This document shows positions 1-9,061 of a stretch of DNA of 44,056 nucleotides, one piece after another. The notes below the pieces were generated by a model. The model did not search any database, had not been told where the DNA came from, and saw only the letters and a list, made by a program, of their open reading frames with translations. Source of the DNA: Pedobacter sp. ASV17 (GTDB taxonomy: Bacteria > Bacteroidota > Bacteroidia > Sphingobacteriales > Sphingobacteriaceae); NCBI RefSeq assembly GCF_016429065.1, contig NZ_JAELTX010000029.1, forward strand, positions 1 to 44,056, read 5' to 3'. Every line of letters begins with the position of its first letter. Within the stretch, counting starts at the first letter, position 1. A program made the translations under genes and the position numbers.

Positions 1-738
1 AGTACGTTCAAATACGTGAGATAAAGGTAGGAACGAGAGAAAAGTCTCAGTCTCGTCAATCACAGGAATCTGCTCCAAACATACTTTCACATTCTCTACA
101 AAGTTGTTATGGGTAAGCATTACACCTTTTGGTGTTCCCGTAGTACCGGAAGTATAAATTAATGAAGAAACATCCATTGGTTTTACCTCGCTGCGCATTT
201 GGTCAATGGTGGCTTTTTCAGTATCGCTAACAGGTCTGTTTAAAATATCTTGATAATCGATCACTTCAATATTTAAATCCTCAGGAATCGCAATTTTGCC
301 AAAATCTGCAAAGGCAGGAATAATGTATTTAAGCTCCTTACAGTTCTCCGCAACTTTTACGATTTTCTTAAATAAAAATGGATTTCCAACCAAAATAGCC
401 TTAATGCCAGAGTCGTTGATAATGTAAGCAACTTCCTGCTCAGAAAGGGTAGGGTAAATAGAAACGTTGATGACGCCAATTTGCTGTATACCTTGGTCAT
501 AAAAAACATATTCAGGCGAATTTTCTATCATCAACCCTAATCTGTCACCCTTAACAATGCCTTTTTCAAGGAAGAAAGCAGCAACAGCATCAGCCTTTGC
601 CAAAGTTTCCTTAAATGATATTTCCTCCCATTCAGCCCCTTTTTTATGAATCAAAAAGGTGGTATCAGGCGAGTGGATATGCTGCACAACATTGCGTAAT
701 AGCGAGGGTACGGTAGAAAATTCGTTGAATGTTACCAT
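1..738 (-). CDS. Long-chain acyl-CoA synthetase (AMP-forming), N-terminal part, cut by window edge
   Basis: Reading the minus strand from the ATG at 738 gives 246 open codons that run off the left edge. The product belongs to the ANL (acyl/aryl-CoA synthetase) superfamily, which adenylates a fatty acid with ATP and transfers it to CoA at the membrane or in the cytoplasm. The clearest evidence is the P-loop-like AMP-binding motif YTSGTTGTPKG at residues 195-205, followed by the usual MLTHNN. The stretch ending SFLPLSHVFERT near residue 246 is typical of the long-chain fatty acid/FAA1-like subgroup (AMP-dependent ligases of about 590-600 residues), so roughly 40% of the protein is present. Substrate chain length cannot be read from this fragment. 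The gene is transcribed away from the repeat-protein gene at 931, and the 192-nt gap between them holds no clear consensus promoter. Confidence 0.9.
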   Translation of the reverse strand, partial: MVTFNEFSTVPSLLRNVVQHIHSPDTTFLIHKKGAEWEEISFKETLAKADAVAAFFLEKGIVKGDRLGLMIENSPEYVFYDQGIQQIGVINVSIYPTLSEQEVAYIINDSGIKAILVGNPFLFKKIVKVAENCKELKYIIPAFADFGKIAIPEDLNIEVIDYQDILNRPVSDTEKATIDQMRSEVKPMDVSSLIYTSGTTGTPKGVMLTHNNFVENVKVCLEQIPVIDETETFLSFLPLSHVFERT

Positions 739-930
739 GTTACATTTACTGTTTGGTGGGTTTTAACCGACAATGATAAAGCATTGTAACTAATAATACA
801 AAATGAATTGATGATTGTTGGTAAAAAATGAGATATACGGTTTAATAAAATAATTGATACATGAGCGACGCGGTAGGTAATTGCTTCATAAATGATTAAC
901 TTGAGTTACACACAAATAAAAACTTGAATC

Positions 931-1758
931 ATGAAAAATTACAAAATGGAGGTATCTCCCCATTCAACGGGGCAGATACTAACAACATTTAGAGCAATGT
1001 TGTTGACTGGTATTTTAACGTTTTGTTTAAACCTAGCCTTTGCCCAAGACATCTACTTAGGCAGTTTCTTAAAAACAGACCATAAATCGGGAGAATGGGT
1101 CTATAAGAAAGATCATTCCGGAAATACGGTGATAGAGGATGGGCGAGGCATTATATTGGGTAAAATCAAGAAAGATGTTTTCGGGAACGATGTTGTTGAA
1201 GATGCTTATGGTAGAATTAAACTGATGAAAAAGAAGGATATTTTCGGCAATAAAGTGATAGAAGACGAACGTGGTAACATGCTAGGTGAAGTTAAGAAGG
1301 ATATTTTTGGCAATACCTTCATTGTAGATGTGAGAGGGATGTTAGTGATTAAATTTAGCAAAGATGTTTTTGGGAATGATGTAATAGACGATGGGAAAGG
1401 GCATTGGAAAGTTTTTAAGAAGGATATCTTCAGTAATGATAAAGTTGAAGATGGAGATGACGAAGCTTTTAAAAAAAATAAAAAGGACATTGTTCGTGGA
1501 CGTTACGGACCGGTAGAGCTGGTGAGGAAAAAAGATGCTTTTGGTAATCCCATAGCAGAGGATGAGAGGGGAAATAAGATTGGGAATTTCAAGAAAGATG
1601 ACGCAGGTAATGATGTCTTGGAAGATGAATCAGGACAAGTGCTTCGAGTTTATAAAAAGGACGCATGGGGTAACGAAGTAGTAGAAGATGGAAATGGCAA
1701 AAAGATTGGAACTTATAAGGTAGATATCTTCGGTAATAAAGTTTTTGAAGCCTACTGA
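931..1758 (+). CDS. Exported protein of tandem ~20-residue KKDxFGN repeats
   Basis: I do not recognise a named family. The N-terminus has a hydrophobic stretch ending NLAFAQ, a Sec signal peptide with likely cleavage after residue 38. The start at 931 gives a long n-region; an internal ATG at 997 would give a compact signal peptide, so the true start is uncertain. From about residue 50 to the C-terminus the protein is built of roughly 11 units of 19-22 residues with the pattern KKDxFGNxVxEDxxGxxxG; one unit near residues 170-190 is degenerate. The repeats are Lys/Asp/Glu rich, with FGN as the invariant turn. Such regular polar repeats suggest an extended beta-strand/turn or solenoid fold at the cell surface or in the periplasm; this is inference. 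No catalytic motif is visible. A strong hairpin follows the stop codon. Confidence 0.8.
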   Translation: MKNYKMEVSPHSTGQILTTFRAMLLTGILTFCLNLAFAQDIYLGSFLKTDHKSGEWVYKKDHSGNTVIEDGRGIILGKIKKDVFGNDVVEDAYGRIKLMKKKDIFGNKVIEDERGNMLGEVKKDIFGNTFIVDVRGMLVIKFSKDVFGNDVIDDGKGHWKVFKKDIFSNDKVEDGDDEAFKKNKKDIVRGRYGPVELVRKKDAFGNPIAEDERGNKIGNFKKDDAGNDVLEDESGQVLRVYKKDAWGNEVVEDGNGKKIGTYKVDIFGNKVFEAY

Positions 1759-1770
1759 TGACAAACAAGT

Positions 1771-1826
1771 CCCGTTCCGTCCCGCATCCCGCACTTGCGG
1801 GACGGGACAGAACGGGATTTTTTATT
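1771..1826 (+). terminator. GC-rich hairpin with T tract
   Basis: An imperfect inverted repeat (CCCGTTCCGTCCCGCATCCC ... GGGACGGGACAGAACGGG) is followed by ATTTTTTATTT. It sits between the convergent ends of the repeat-protein gene and the ankyrin/SHOCT gene and could stop transcription on both strands. It is clearly related to the hairpin at 29515-29560, with the same core TCCCGCA..TGCGGGA, so it also belongs to a dispersed family. Confidence 0.75.
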
Positions 1827-1832
1827 TAATAT

Positions 1833-3173
1833 CTAGCTTCCTTGAAGGATTTTTGTTTTTTCTGAATTAAACTCTTCCTGTGTTAAAATTCCCGCGTCTA
1901 GTAACTCCTTTAAATCCAATAAGGCTTGTTTTTTGTCGGTGGCATTGTTGGTATGGGCTGTTGCAGGAATGGCGTTTGAAGTTTTAGCTATTGCACTGGC
2001 TGGACCATACTTAAGCAGTAATTCAGTAATTTCATTAAAGCCTTTGATGTTGGCATAATCAATCGCTTTTTGCTCTTTGGTATTTACTATTGTCGGGTCA
2101 GCTTGGTTTTCTAATAATAGTGCTACCATATCTTTTTTGCCATTGGCCGCTGCATAATGTAGCGGAGTATTTCCGCTCTCATCTTGTACGTTAATGTTGG
2201 CTCCTTTGTTGAGCAATAATTTAATCATGCTGATGTGGCCACTTTTTGCCGCTACGTGCATTAAACTTTCACCGCCATAACTGTAGCTATTATTAAGGGT
2301 GAAGCTGGCGTCGTTACTTAAATTAGTAGCCGTTTCTACCCAATCAAGGTACGATGACATCGAATGATCTGATGGGACAACAGGCTTGGCATAATTTACA
2401 TCAACGCCGTTATCCAAGAAAAGTTCCACAATTTCTTTTTGATTATGTGCACAAGCATACCAAATTGGCGACAATCCATTTTTATTCGTTGTCAGTACAT
2501 CGGCACCATTTTCTACCAAAAGTTTAATCATCATCCTATTGGTATCATAACAAGCAAGTAAGAGCGCATTTTCTCCGTTATGATTGCTGTGGTTAATGTC
2601 GGCGCCGTTTTGGAGTAATAGTTCAACTATGGGTAGGTTTTTCGAAGCAACGGCTACCAGTAAAGGCGAATTGCCCTGTTTATCGGTTGTGTTTACATCG
2701 GCTCCTTTAGCCAAAAGCATTTCAATAATTTGGCGATTTCGGTTTCCAGCGGCTAATAGTAGGGCGGTTTCCGAAAGGTTGTTGCCATTGTCTACCGATA
2801 AATCAGTGGTTAATAATTTATCCAAAACCTCTACTTGTCCGTAAATCGCGGCCAAATGCAATAAGCTATTGCCTTTATGGTCTCTAATTGTGGTACTTGC
2901 ACCATTTTCTAAAAGATACAAAACCGTTTGTTTCTGCTTTTGTAGCAATGCAAAATATAAAGGCGTCTCTCCAGCTTGGTCTTCGTAGTTGATATCGGCA
3001 CCATGATCGAGCAACATTTTAACCAAGTCTAAAAAGCCATGATGGGCAGCATAATGAAGCGCTGTTCTTCCTTTCTCATCCGTATATTTTGGATCTGCTT
3101 CTCCGTTGCTAAGTAATAGCTCGGCTATTTTTCGTTTTCCTGATTCGCAGGCAATGATAAATGACATCGACAT
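1833..3173 (-). CDS. Ankyrin-repeat protein with C-terminal SHOCT domain
   Basis: The 446-residue product contains about ten ankyrin repeats, shown by recurring G-x-TPLHxAA..G....V..LL..GADxN patterns (for example GRTALHYAAHHG, GNSLLHLAAIYG, GNTPLHYAAANG). An insertion near residues 265-300 separates two repeat blocks. Residues about 412-444 (ALLDLKELLDAGILTQEEF) match the short SHOCT module, a helical oligomerisation domain found at protein ends. No signal peptide is seen, so it is probably cytoplasmic and acts through protein-protein contacts; the partner is unknown. It lies 91 nt downstream of a second ankyrin gene on the same strand and may be co-transcribed with it. Confidence 0.9.
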   Translation of the reverse strand: MSMSFIIACESGKRKIAELLLSNGEADPKYTDEKGRTALHYAAHHGFLDLVKMLLDHGADINYEDQAGETPLYFALLQKQKQTVLYLLENGASTTIRDHKGNSLLHLAAIYGQVEVLDKLLTTDLSVDNGNNLSETALLLAAGNRNRQIIEMLLAKGADVNTTDKQGNSPLLVAVASKNLPIVELLLQNGADINHSNHNGENALLLACYDTNRMMIKLLVENGADVLTTNKNGLSPIWYACAHNQKEIVELFLDNGVDVNYAKPVVPSDHSMSSYLDWVETATNLSNDASFTLNNSYSYGGESLMHVAAKSGHISMIKLLLNKGANINVQDESGNTPLHYAAANGKKDMVALLLENQADPTIVNTKEQKAIDYANIKGFNEITELLLKYGPASAIAKTSNAIPATAHTNNATDKKQALLDLKELLDAGILTQEEFNSEKTKILQGS

Positions 3174-3226
3174 AAGATGGAAATATTAAATAAGTAAATT
3201 TTTAAATTTTGAATGATCAATAGCCT

Positions 3227-3258
3227 AATGAACCAATGAACAAGTGAACGAATGAACC
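3227..3258. repeat. Four tandem degenerate 8-mers
   Basis: Four consecutive 8-nt units, AATGAACC, AATGAACA, AGTGAACG and AATGAACC, lie in the short gap between the two ankyrin genes. They contain no ORF of interest. The pattern is a minisatellite-like array with point variation. Confidence 0.8.
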
Positions 3259-3264
3259 AAATCA

Positions 3265-4458
3265 CTATCGCATCAACAATTCAACCGTTTTAATTTTCAG
3301 GTTATCATCGCTGGCAAGCGCCAAAGCCGTTTGGTCTTTATTGTTCGTGATGTTTTTATCGGCACCGTTTTCCAGCAGTAACTTCACTTTCCGATAAGTT
3401 TCTTTTGCTTTATCCGCTTCGTAGTTCACATTGTAGGCACAAACCTTGTGTAAAAGCGTGTTCCCTTCATCATCCTGTCGGTTAACGTCAATGTTCCCAT
3501 TGGCAAGCACGGTTTGCAGTATTTCCGATTTTTTCTCTGCAATTAAATCTATGGGAGTAGTTGTTCTTCCGTAATAGGTGTTCGCTTGATATGGATCCGC
3601 ACCATCTTTTAAAAGCTCGGCCAACAGTTGAAGTTCTCTTTCACTGCTGCTGTAAATCATGCGTACATATTCGAAAAATAGACTTACCTGATCTTTGTTG
3701 AGCTGGTTAAAATCTGGACTTCCGTATTGGCTTAATAGCTGATACAATTCTGCATCAAGCTTTTCGGCAACGGCTAGGTAGAAACTACTCTTCCCTTTTT
3801 TATCTACCTGACTCGGATCGGTACCCGCTTCAAGCAAAGGCGCTACCAATTCTTTTCTATTCAAATCAATCGCTAAATGTAAAGGCGTTTGTCCTACAAT
3901 ATTTTCAGCATTAACCTCTAGTCCTTGTTCCGTTAGAAATACAATATAGCTGATTAGCAGTTCGGCATTTCTTGCATAGGTTTTGGCTACTTGGTGTAAA
4001 TAGCCTTCTTCGGCATTGTTCTTAAAATTTACATCGGCACCAGCATTCACCAAACTTGAGATGAATGCTAAGGGAGCTTCTTTCTCGAAAAAATAGGAAA
4101 GTAATGTTTTGCCAGCTACTTCATCATTGATGTTTTCAACTTTTGAAAAGAAATCGTCTAGAAAAGCCAACGAATCCTCATCAGTATTTAAGCTGTATAA
4201 AATTCTATCGAAGATAGAGTTGTTGAAATTATCATATTCGTAGATGTCTAATTCAACGCTTTTATCGGCTACTAATAATGTAAGGATGTCGAACTGCTTT
4301 TCTTTGAGTAAGGTGTCAAAGAGCTGACTTTTGGTGTAGATGTTGATAGAAGGATCGAGTTTTTCGCCAGCGAGTAATTGCTGTTTTGCTTCGTCAAAAT
4401 TGTTAGATTGTATCGCTTGTAAAATCATGGGCAATGGTTTTTGATAGAATTTGCTCAA
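3265..4458 (-). CDS. Ankyrin-repeat protein
   Basis: The 397-residue product has divergent ankyrin repeats: GKTLLSYFFEKEAPLAFISSLVNAGADVNF, GQTPLHLAIDLNRKELVAPLLEAGTDP and GNTLLHKVCAYN can be recognised, with weaker units between. No signal peptide or membrane segment is seen. It precedes the ankyrin/SHOCT gene on the same strand. Unlike that protein it ends in an ankyrin unit and carries no SHOCT module, so the pair may be two different subunits or paralogues. Its upstream region (4459-4529) follows the isc terminator. Molecular target unknown. Confidence 0.87.
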   Translation of the reverse strand: MSKFYQKPLPMILQAIQSNNFDEAKQQLLAGEKLDPSINIYTKSQLFDTLLKEKQFDILTLLVADKSVELDIYEYDNFNNSIFDRILYSLNTDEDSLAFLDDFFSKVENINDEVAGKTLLSYFFEKEAPLAFISSLVNAGADVNFKNNAEEGYLHQVAKTYARNAELLISYIVFLTEQGLEVNAENIVGQTPLHLAIDLNRKELVAPLLEAGTDPSQVDKKGKSSFYLAVAEKLDAELYQLLSQYGSPDFNQLNKDQVSLFFEYVRMIYSSSERELQLLAELLKDGADPYQANTYYGRTTTPIDLIAEKKSEILQTVLANGNIDVNRQDDEGNTLLHKVCAYNVNYEADKAKETYRKVKLLLENGADKNITNNKDQTALALASDDNLKIKTVELLMR

Positions 4459-4529
4459 TTTCTATACCAAGCACTGCCGTTGATAGGACTTCATTTAATT
4501 TCTTAACTCTCTCAAGTTGTCATTAAACA

Positions 4530-4567
4530 AAAAAGTCCCGTCTCACAAGTTTGGGACGGGACTTTTT
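4530..4567 (-). terminator. Terminator of the isc operon
   Basis: AAAAAGTCCCGTC and GACGGGACTTTTT form a 13-bp perfect stem around a short loop. On the minus strand the stem is followed by a run of T. It lies just downstream of iscA and before the next minus-strand gene, so it separates the two units. Confidence 0.85.
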
Positions 4568-4585
4568 GTAATATGTTTTAAAAAC

Positions 4586-4912
4586 TTAAACAGAGAAACT
4601 TTCCCCGCAACCGCAGGTTCTGCTTGCATTAGGATTGATAAAGTTAAAACCTTTACCATTTAAGCCATCAGAGAAATCAAGTTCGGTACCAGCAAGGTAT
4701 AAAAATGACTTCATGTCCAAGGCTATTCTAATCCCGCGATCTTCAAAAAATTGGTCGCCAGTTTTTTCTTCGTTATCAAAATCAAGATTGTATGATAAAC
4801 CAGAACAACCACCACCTTTTACCGAAACACGTAAAAAGTAATCAGAGCCCAATTCCGAATCTTGCATCAGGTCGTCTATCTTATTTTTTGCCTTATCTGT
4901 TATAGTAATCAT
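4586..4912 (-). CDS. iscA: A-type iron-sulfur carrier protein
   Basis: The 108-residue HesB/IscA/SufA-family protein carries or delivers Fe-S clusters to apoproteins in the cytoplasm. The three ligand cysteines are present: C36 in GGGCSGLSY, and C100 and C102 in the C-terminal CGCGESFSV. I chose the ATG at 4912 (MITITDKAK); an in-frame ATG 17 codons upstream would add a tail with no family similarity. It is the last gene of the iscS-iscU-iscA unit, 72 nt after iscU. The choice between the IscA, SufA and ErpA names rests on its neighbours. Confidence 0.93.
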   Translation of the reverse strand: MITITDKAKNKIDDLMQDSELGSDYFLRVSVKGGGCSGLSYNLDFDNEEKTGDQFFEDRGIRIALDMKSFLYLAGTELDFSDGLNGKGFNFINPNASRTCGCGESFSV

Positions 4913-4984
4913 GATATTTAAAGTTTTGAGTTGCGTGTTAAAAGTTGTGAGCCTATAACCCAAAACTTATAACTCGTAACGCTA

Positions 4985-5398
4985 TTAATGGTGTGATTTT
5001 GGCAATTCTAATGCTTCCAAACCGTTTTTAACGCGATAGTCGTTAATAGCAGATTTGATCGCATCTTCAGCCAATACCGAGCAGTGGATTTTTACTGGAG
5101 GTAAAGCCAACTCTTCTACCAAATCCATATTGTCGATAGTTAACGCCTCATCAATTGTTTTTCCTTTTAACCACTCCGTAGCTAATGAAGAAGAAGCAAT
5201 CGCTGAACCGCATCCAAAAGTCTTGAATTTAGCATCAGTAATTACGTTTTCATCGTTAACCTCAATTTGCAAGCGCATTACGTCGCCGCACTCAGGAGCA
5301 CCAACTAAGCCAGTACCCACATTTTTGTTTTCTTTATTTAAAGTACCAACGTTTCTAGGATTGGTATAGTGATCAATTACTTTCTCTGAATATGCCAT
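4985..5398 (-). CDS. iscU: Fe-S cluster assembly scaffold
   Basis: The 137-residue NifU-N-type scaffold receives sulfur from IscS and builds [2Fe-2S] clusters. All canonical ligands are visible at the same numbers as in E. coli IscU: C37 and D39 (ECGD), C63 (FGCGSA), H105 and C106. The LPPVK motif (99-103), which in proteobacteria is the HscA chaperone contact, is kept although no hscA or hscB is in this cluster. The gene lies 53 nt downstream of iscS on the same strand. Confidence 0.96.
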   Translation of the reverse strand: MAYSEKVIDHYTNPRNVGTLNKENKNVGTGLVGAPECGDVMRLQIEVNDENVITDAKFKTFGCGSAIASSSLATEWLKGKTIDEALTIDNMDLVEELALPPVKIHCSVLAEDAIKSAINDYRVKNGLEALELPKSHH

Positions 5399-5451
5399 GA
5401 TATCTTTTATTTTAATTAGCTAATTAGCCAATATGATTATTATCTAATTTA

Positions 5452-6663
5452 TTAGTGTTCTGCCCACTCAATTTTGCTCAGGTCAATACCTTCTTTAAAC
5501 ATTTCCCAAAGTGGAGAAAGATCTCTCAAGTGGTTAACTGCTTTTTTGGTATTTTCCACCGCGTAGTCAACTTCTTCTTCAGTAGTAAATCTACCTAAAC
5601 CAAAACGTATCGAAGAGTGTGCCAAATCATCAGAAAGGCCTAAAGCTTTTAATACATATGATGGTTCCAGTGAAGCCGAAGTACAAGCCGAGCCTGAAGA
5701 AACTGCTAAATCTTTCATCGCCATCATCAAACCTTCACCCTCTACATATTTAAAAGAGATGTTGGCAACGTGTGGCAAACGGTGATTTACGTTTCCATTT
5801 ACATAGCTTTCCTCAAGTTGAGTTAACGCACTTTCTAATTTATCACGTAAGGCAGATAAACGTTTTGCTTCTTCGTCCATTTCTAAACGGCAAAGTTCAC
5901 AAGCTTTACCCAAGCCAACAATACCTGGTACGTTTAAGGTTCCTGAACGCATGCCACGCTCATGACCACCACCGTCCATTTGGGCAGTAACTTTAACTCT
6001 TGGTCCTTTTCTACGTACATACAAAGCACCAATACCTTTTGGTCCGTACATTTTGTGTGCACTAAAAGCCATCAAGTCAATACCATCCGCATTTACATCC
6101 ACTGGAATTTTACCTACAGCTTGTGTCGCATCAGTCATGAACAAAGCACCATGTTTGTGTGCAATGGCAGAAATTTCTTTCACTGGTTGTACAACACCAA
6201 TCTCGTTGTTGCCATACATGATAGATACCAAAATGGTTTCAGGAGTCATTGCAGCTTCAAGTTCTTGAAGGTCAATTAAGCCATCTTCCTTTACTGTTAG
6301 GTAAGTGATTTTTGCACCCAGTTTTTCTAAATGCTTGCAAGTATCCAATACAGCTTTATGTTCTGTAGTAGCGGTAATGATGTGATTACCTTTATCTGCA
6401 TACATTTCAAAAACACCTTTAATGGCCAAGTTATCTGCTTCAGTAGCGCCAGAAGTAAAGATGATCTCTTTTTCTGTACAGCCAATTAATTTAGCAACTT
6501 GTTCACGGGCGTAGTCTACTGCCTCTTCAGCCACCCAGCCAAAAGCGTGGTTACGGCTAGCTGCATTACCAAACTTAGAAGTAAAGTAAGGCAACATAGC
6601 TTCTAAAACCCTTGGGTCTAAAGGGGTAGTAGCGTTATTATCTAAGTAAATAGGAAGTTCCAT
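5452..6663 (-). CDS. iscS: Cysteine desulfurase
   Basis: The 403-residue class V PLP enzyme converts L-cysteine to alanine and transfers the sulfane sulfur to IscU and other acceptors (tRNA thiolation, cofactors). K204 in [10 protein letters not shown] is the PLP-binding lysine. C327 in [14 protein letters not shown] is the persulfide-forming cysteine on the mobile loop and marks the IscS/NifS group rather than SufS. It is first in the S-U-A operon; a good TAnnTTTG promoter lies 28 nt upstream. An iscR-type regulator, hscBA and fdx are not adjacent. Confidence 0.97.
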   Translation of the reverse strand: MELPIYLDNNATTPLDPRVLEAMLPYFTSKFGNAASRNHAFGWVAEEAVDYAREQVAKLIGCTEKEIIFTSGATEADNLAIKGVFEMYADKGNHIITATTEHKAVLDTCKHLEKLGAKITYLTVKEDGLIDLQELEAAMTPETILVSIMYGNNEIGVVQPVKEISAIAHKHGALFMTDATQAVGKIPVDVNADGIDLMAFSAHKMYGPKGIGALYVRRKGPRVKVTAQMDGGGHERGMRSGTLNVPGIVGLGKACELCRLEMDEEAKRLSALRDKLESALTQLEESYVNGNVNHRLPHVANISFKYVEGEGLMMAMKDLAVSSGSACTSASLEPSYVLKALGLSDDLAHSSIRFGLGRFTTEEEVDYAVENTKKAVNHLRDLSPLWEMFKEGIDLSKIEWAEH

Positions 6664-6690
6664 TATCTAATTCTTGTCTTAATTAATATA

Positions 6691-6719
6691 CAAAGATACG
6701 AAAAAACTTTCCGAACAAT
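6691..6719 (-). promoter_or_regulatory. Candidate promoter of iscSUA
   Basis: On the minus strand the -7 element TATCTTTG (6698-6691) exactly matches the Bacteroidota consensus TAnnTTTG. An ATTG at 6719-6716 stands 17 nt upstream as a -33-like element. The start would fall about 20 nt before the iscS ATG. Confidence 0.6.
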
Positions 6720-6884
6720 TATAAATAATAGCTATGAAGCTATAGTTAAAACCTGCATTTTTACATTCCGATAACGAGAAGGAGTAGTTATGGGTTGAAA
6801 GGTGGAGGTGGCGTGTTTAACAATCTAGGATGAAGCATCCATTTTGGCTTCCTACTTTTGATATCAGACTTTCGGACTAAAAAT

Positions 6885-7286
6885 ATGAACAAGATAGAAC
6901 ACATTGGCATTGCCGTGAATGACTTGAACCAAGCATCAGCATTGTACGAAAAGCTATTGGGAACAAGCTGCTATAAAACAGAAACCGTTGAAAGCGAAAA
7001 TGTAGATACGGCTTTCTTTAAAGTAGGCGAAAATAAGATTGAACTTTTGGCGGCAACTGCCGAAGAAAGCGCTATTGCCAAATTCATCAGTAAAAAGGGA
7101 GAGGGGATACATCACATCGCTTTTGATGTAGACGATATCTATGCCGAAATGGAAAGATTAAAGCGTGAAGGCTTTGTATTACTTAATGAACAACCGAAAA
7201 AGGGTGCAGATAACAAATTGATTTGTTTTGTGCATCCTAAAGCAACCAATGGTGTTTTGATAGAACTTTGTCAGGAAATCAGATGA
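6885..7286 (+). CDS. mce: Methylmalonyl-CoA epimerase
   Basis: The 133-residue vicinal-oxygen-chelate (glyoxalase-fold) protein interconverts the (2S) and (2R) epimers of methylmalonyl-CoA, linking propionyl-CoA and succinyl-CoA. Evidence is the opening MNKIEHIGIAVNDL with the metal-ligand His, the second half-motif EGIHHIAFDVDDI, and C-terminal GVLIELCQE with the metal-binding Glu. The ATG at 6885 was chosen over an upstream in-frame TTG (6858) because family members begin at this point. It overlaps the next gene by ATGA. Confidence 0.92.
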   Translation: MNKIEHIGIAVNDLNQASALYEKLLGTSCYKTETVESENVDTAFFKVGENKIELLAATAEESAIAKFISKKGEGIHHIAFDVDDIYAEMERLKREGFVLLNEQPKKGADNKLICFVHPKATNGVLIELCQEIR

Positions 7287-7567
7287 GCGGAATGTCCTTA
7301 GTTAAAATGGTGGGCAAAGATTTTGAATTGCCCGAAGAAATATCCGAAGCCCACTTGCGTGAAGCACTGGTAAAGGCCTTTGAATATTTGGTAGAAGATG
7401 ACTTTCCAAAGTTGGTGCAAATCCTTTATCGTGCCGATGTTGACCAAGATAAGCTTAAAAAACTATTGGAAAGTGCTGAAAATTCCAGTTCTGGAGAGGT
7501 CATCGCTGATGCTTATATCGCGAGGCAGAAAGCTAAATTAGAAATCTGGAATAAGTATTCTAAATAA
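7283..7567 (+). CDS. Small acidic protein coupled to methylmalonyl-CoA epimerase
   Basis: The 94-residue product begins at an ATG that overlaps the mce stop codon (ATGA), so translation is probably coupled. It has no signal peptide and appears helical, with FEYLVEDDFPKLVQILYRADVDQDKLKKLLES in the middle and a charged C-terminal helix (IARQKAKLEIWNKYSK). I recognise it only as a type of small conserved protein found beside mce in Bacteroidota. A role with methylmalonyl-CoA metabolism is suggested by context only. Confidence 0.8.
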   Translation: MSGMSLVKMVGKDFELPEEISEAHLREALVKAFEYLVEDDFPKLVQILYRADVDQDKLKKLLESAENSSSGEVIADAYIARQKAKLEIWNKYSK

Positions 7568-7622
7568 TTAGTTAGCGCCTTACCGAGTTTTTAAACGCAA
7601 AGCCCTCAGCTTCGCCATTTGT

Positions 7623-7655
7623 AGACTTACGAAGTTTTAGAAACTTCGTAAGTCT
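7623..7655. repeat. 33-nt hairpin repeat, family B
   Basis: AGACTTACGAAGTTT, then TAG, then AAACTTCGTAAGTCT: a perfect 15-bp stem with a 3-nt loop. An identical stem is found at 37243-37275. It lies between the convergent genes at 7567 and 7685 and is followed by a copy of the TCTGTGCATCTGTGGC phrase (7664-7679) also seen at 39416-39480. It may terminate transcription on one or both strands. Confidence 0.85.
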
Positions 7656-7684
7656 TATTTTAATCTGTGCATCTGTGGCTAAAA

Positions 7685-8932
7685 TTAATCTTCCTCTTTC
7701 GAAAGTGCCTTGGTGGCCACTTTACCTACACTAAGCCCTTGTACAATGATAGAGAACACCACAATAAAATAAGTAATCGCCAAAATTACAGGCTTATGCG
7801 GGCCTTCGTCAATAGAAAGGGCTAATGCAATGGAAACACCGCCTCTTAAGCCACCCCAAACCAATACTTTAATGGTTCCCTTGCTAAATTTGTTCCTAAA
7901 AGGAATAACCTTAACAGGGATATAGATAGATATAAACCTGGCAAAAAGCACCACAATAATGCTAATTCCGCCCATTAACCAATAATTAGTGATGTTAGGG
8001 ATAATTAATAACTCAAAACCGATGAAAAGAAACAAAATGGCGTTTAGAATTTCATCAATCAGCTCCCAAAATTTGTTCAGGTAATCTTTGGTAGTGACCG
8101 ACATTGCTGTTCGTTTGCCATAATTACCAATCACAATACCGGCAGCAACCATGGTAAGCGGTCCAGAAATGTGCATAGCCCTTGCGATTAAATAACCGCC
8201 CATCACTACCGATAGGGTAATTAGCACGGAAACCTTATAATCGTCGATTTTGCGCATGGCGTTAGAGGCGCCAATACCTAATAATGCACCCACGATAAAT
8301 CCACCAGCAGCTTCTTTAATCAAAAGCCAAGAAATATTGCCAAAAGAAATATCGATGTCGCTGCTTTGGGTCAGTTGTAAAATCACGGCAAAAACCACAA
8401 CGGCAACACCATCATTAAAAAGTGATTCGCCCGCTACTTTGGTTTCGAGCGACTTTTTTACTTTGGCTTCCTTTAAAACGCCCATTACGGCAATAGGGTC
8501 TGTAGGGGAGATTAAAGCACCAAATAACAAGCAATACAAAAATGGAATGTCGAGGTGAAACATTGGTGCAATGTAAAATAGCAAACCGCCGACCACGAAA
8601 GTGGAAATAACCACGCTCACCGTAGAGAAAATAACGATTGGACCTCTTTGTTCCTTTAAATCCTTAAGGTTAATGTGGATAGCGCCAGCAAACAAAAGGA
8701 AATTTAGCATAGCTCCCATCAGCACCTCGGTAAAATCTACATCTCGCAAAAGATTGGAGAAGTGTGTAAAAGTATCGGGAAACAAATGTCCAGTAACAAC
8801 CAATATGATGGAAGATAACATGGCAATGATCATAATGCCAATGGTAGAGGGCAGCTTTAGATATCGAAGATTGAGGTAGGAGAAAAACGAGGCAAGAACA
8901 ATAAGAACAGAAAACGAATAGTATAACTCCAT
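7685..8932 (-). CDS. CPA1-type Na+/H+ (cation/proton) antiporter
   Basis: The 415-residue polytopic inner-membrane protein has about 12 hydrophobic segments. The family motifs are clear: [18 protein letters not shown] and the ion-binding [14 protein letters not shown] (the adjacent Asn-Asp pair typical of electroneutral CPA1/NhaP exchangers). It exchanges cytoplasmic Na+ (or K+) for protons. It is a lone gene on the minus strand, with its end facing the mce pair; the ATG at 8932 starts directly with a hydrophobic helix. The cation specificity cannot be decided from sequence. Confidence 0.92.
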   Translation of the reverse strand: MELYYSFSVLIVLASFFSYLNLRYLKLPSTIGIMIIAMLSSIILVVTGHLFPDTFTHFSNLLRDVDFTEVLMGAMLNFLLFAGAIHINLKDLKEQRGPIVIFSTVSVVISTFVVGGLLFYIAPMFHLDIPFLYCLLFGALISPTDPIAVMGVLKEAKVKKSLETKVAGESLFNDGVAVVVFAVILQLTQSSDIDISFGNISWLLIKEAAGGFIVGALLGIGASNAMRKIDDYKVSVLITLSVVMGGYLIARAMHISGPLTMVAAGIVIGNYGKRTAMSVTTKDYLNKFWELIDEILNAILFLFIGFELLIIPNITNYWLMGGISIIVVLFARFISIYIPVKVIPFRNKFSKGTIKVLVWGGLRGGVSIALALSIDEGPHKPVILAITYFIVVFSIIVQGLSVGKVATKALSKEED

Positions 8933-9061
8933 GAATAAAAATTAAGGGTTTTCGAAATAGGTGAGTTCGCAATATAACGATTAGAGGCTTTTTAGCCAAT
9001 TTTTAAGGCAGCATTGTTACACTTAAAAGCTCAAAAAGTAAATTTTCTCTTTATTTGATAA

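Noticed and set aside
1206..1490. Minus-strand ORF opposite the KKDxFGN repeat gene
   Set aside because: It is the antisense shadow of the coding repeats; its Ser/Pro/Leu-rich repeated product follows from the repeat DNA, and it has no promoter or start context.
1100..1758. CRISPR-like direct repeats
   Set aside because: The repeated DNA is in frame and encodes the protein repeat; units are contiguous and diverged, with no spacers and no cas genes.
5962..6279. Plus-strand ORFs inside iscS
   Set aside because: Both lie wholly within a strongly supported gene with intact catalytic motifs; they are reading-frame shadows.
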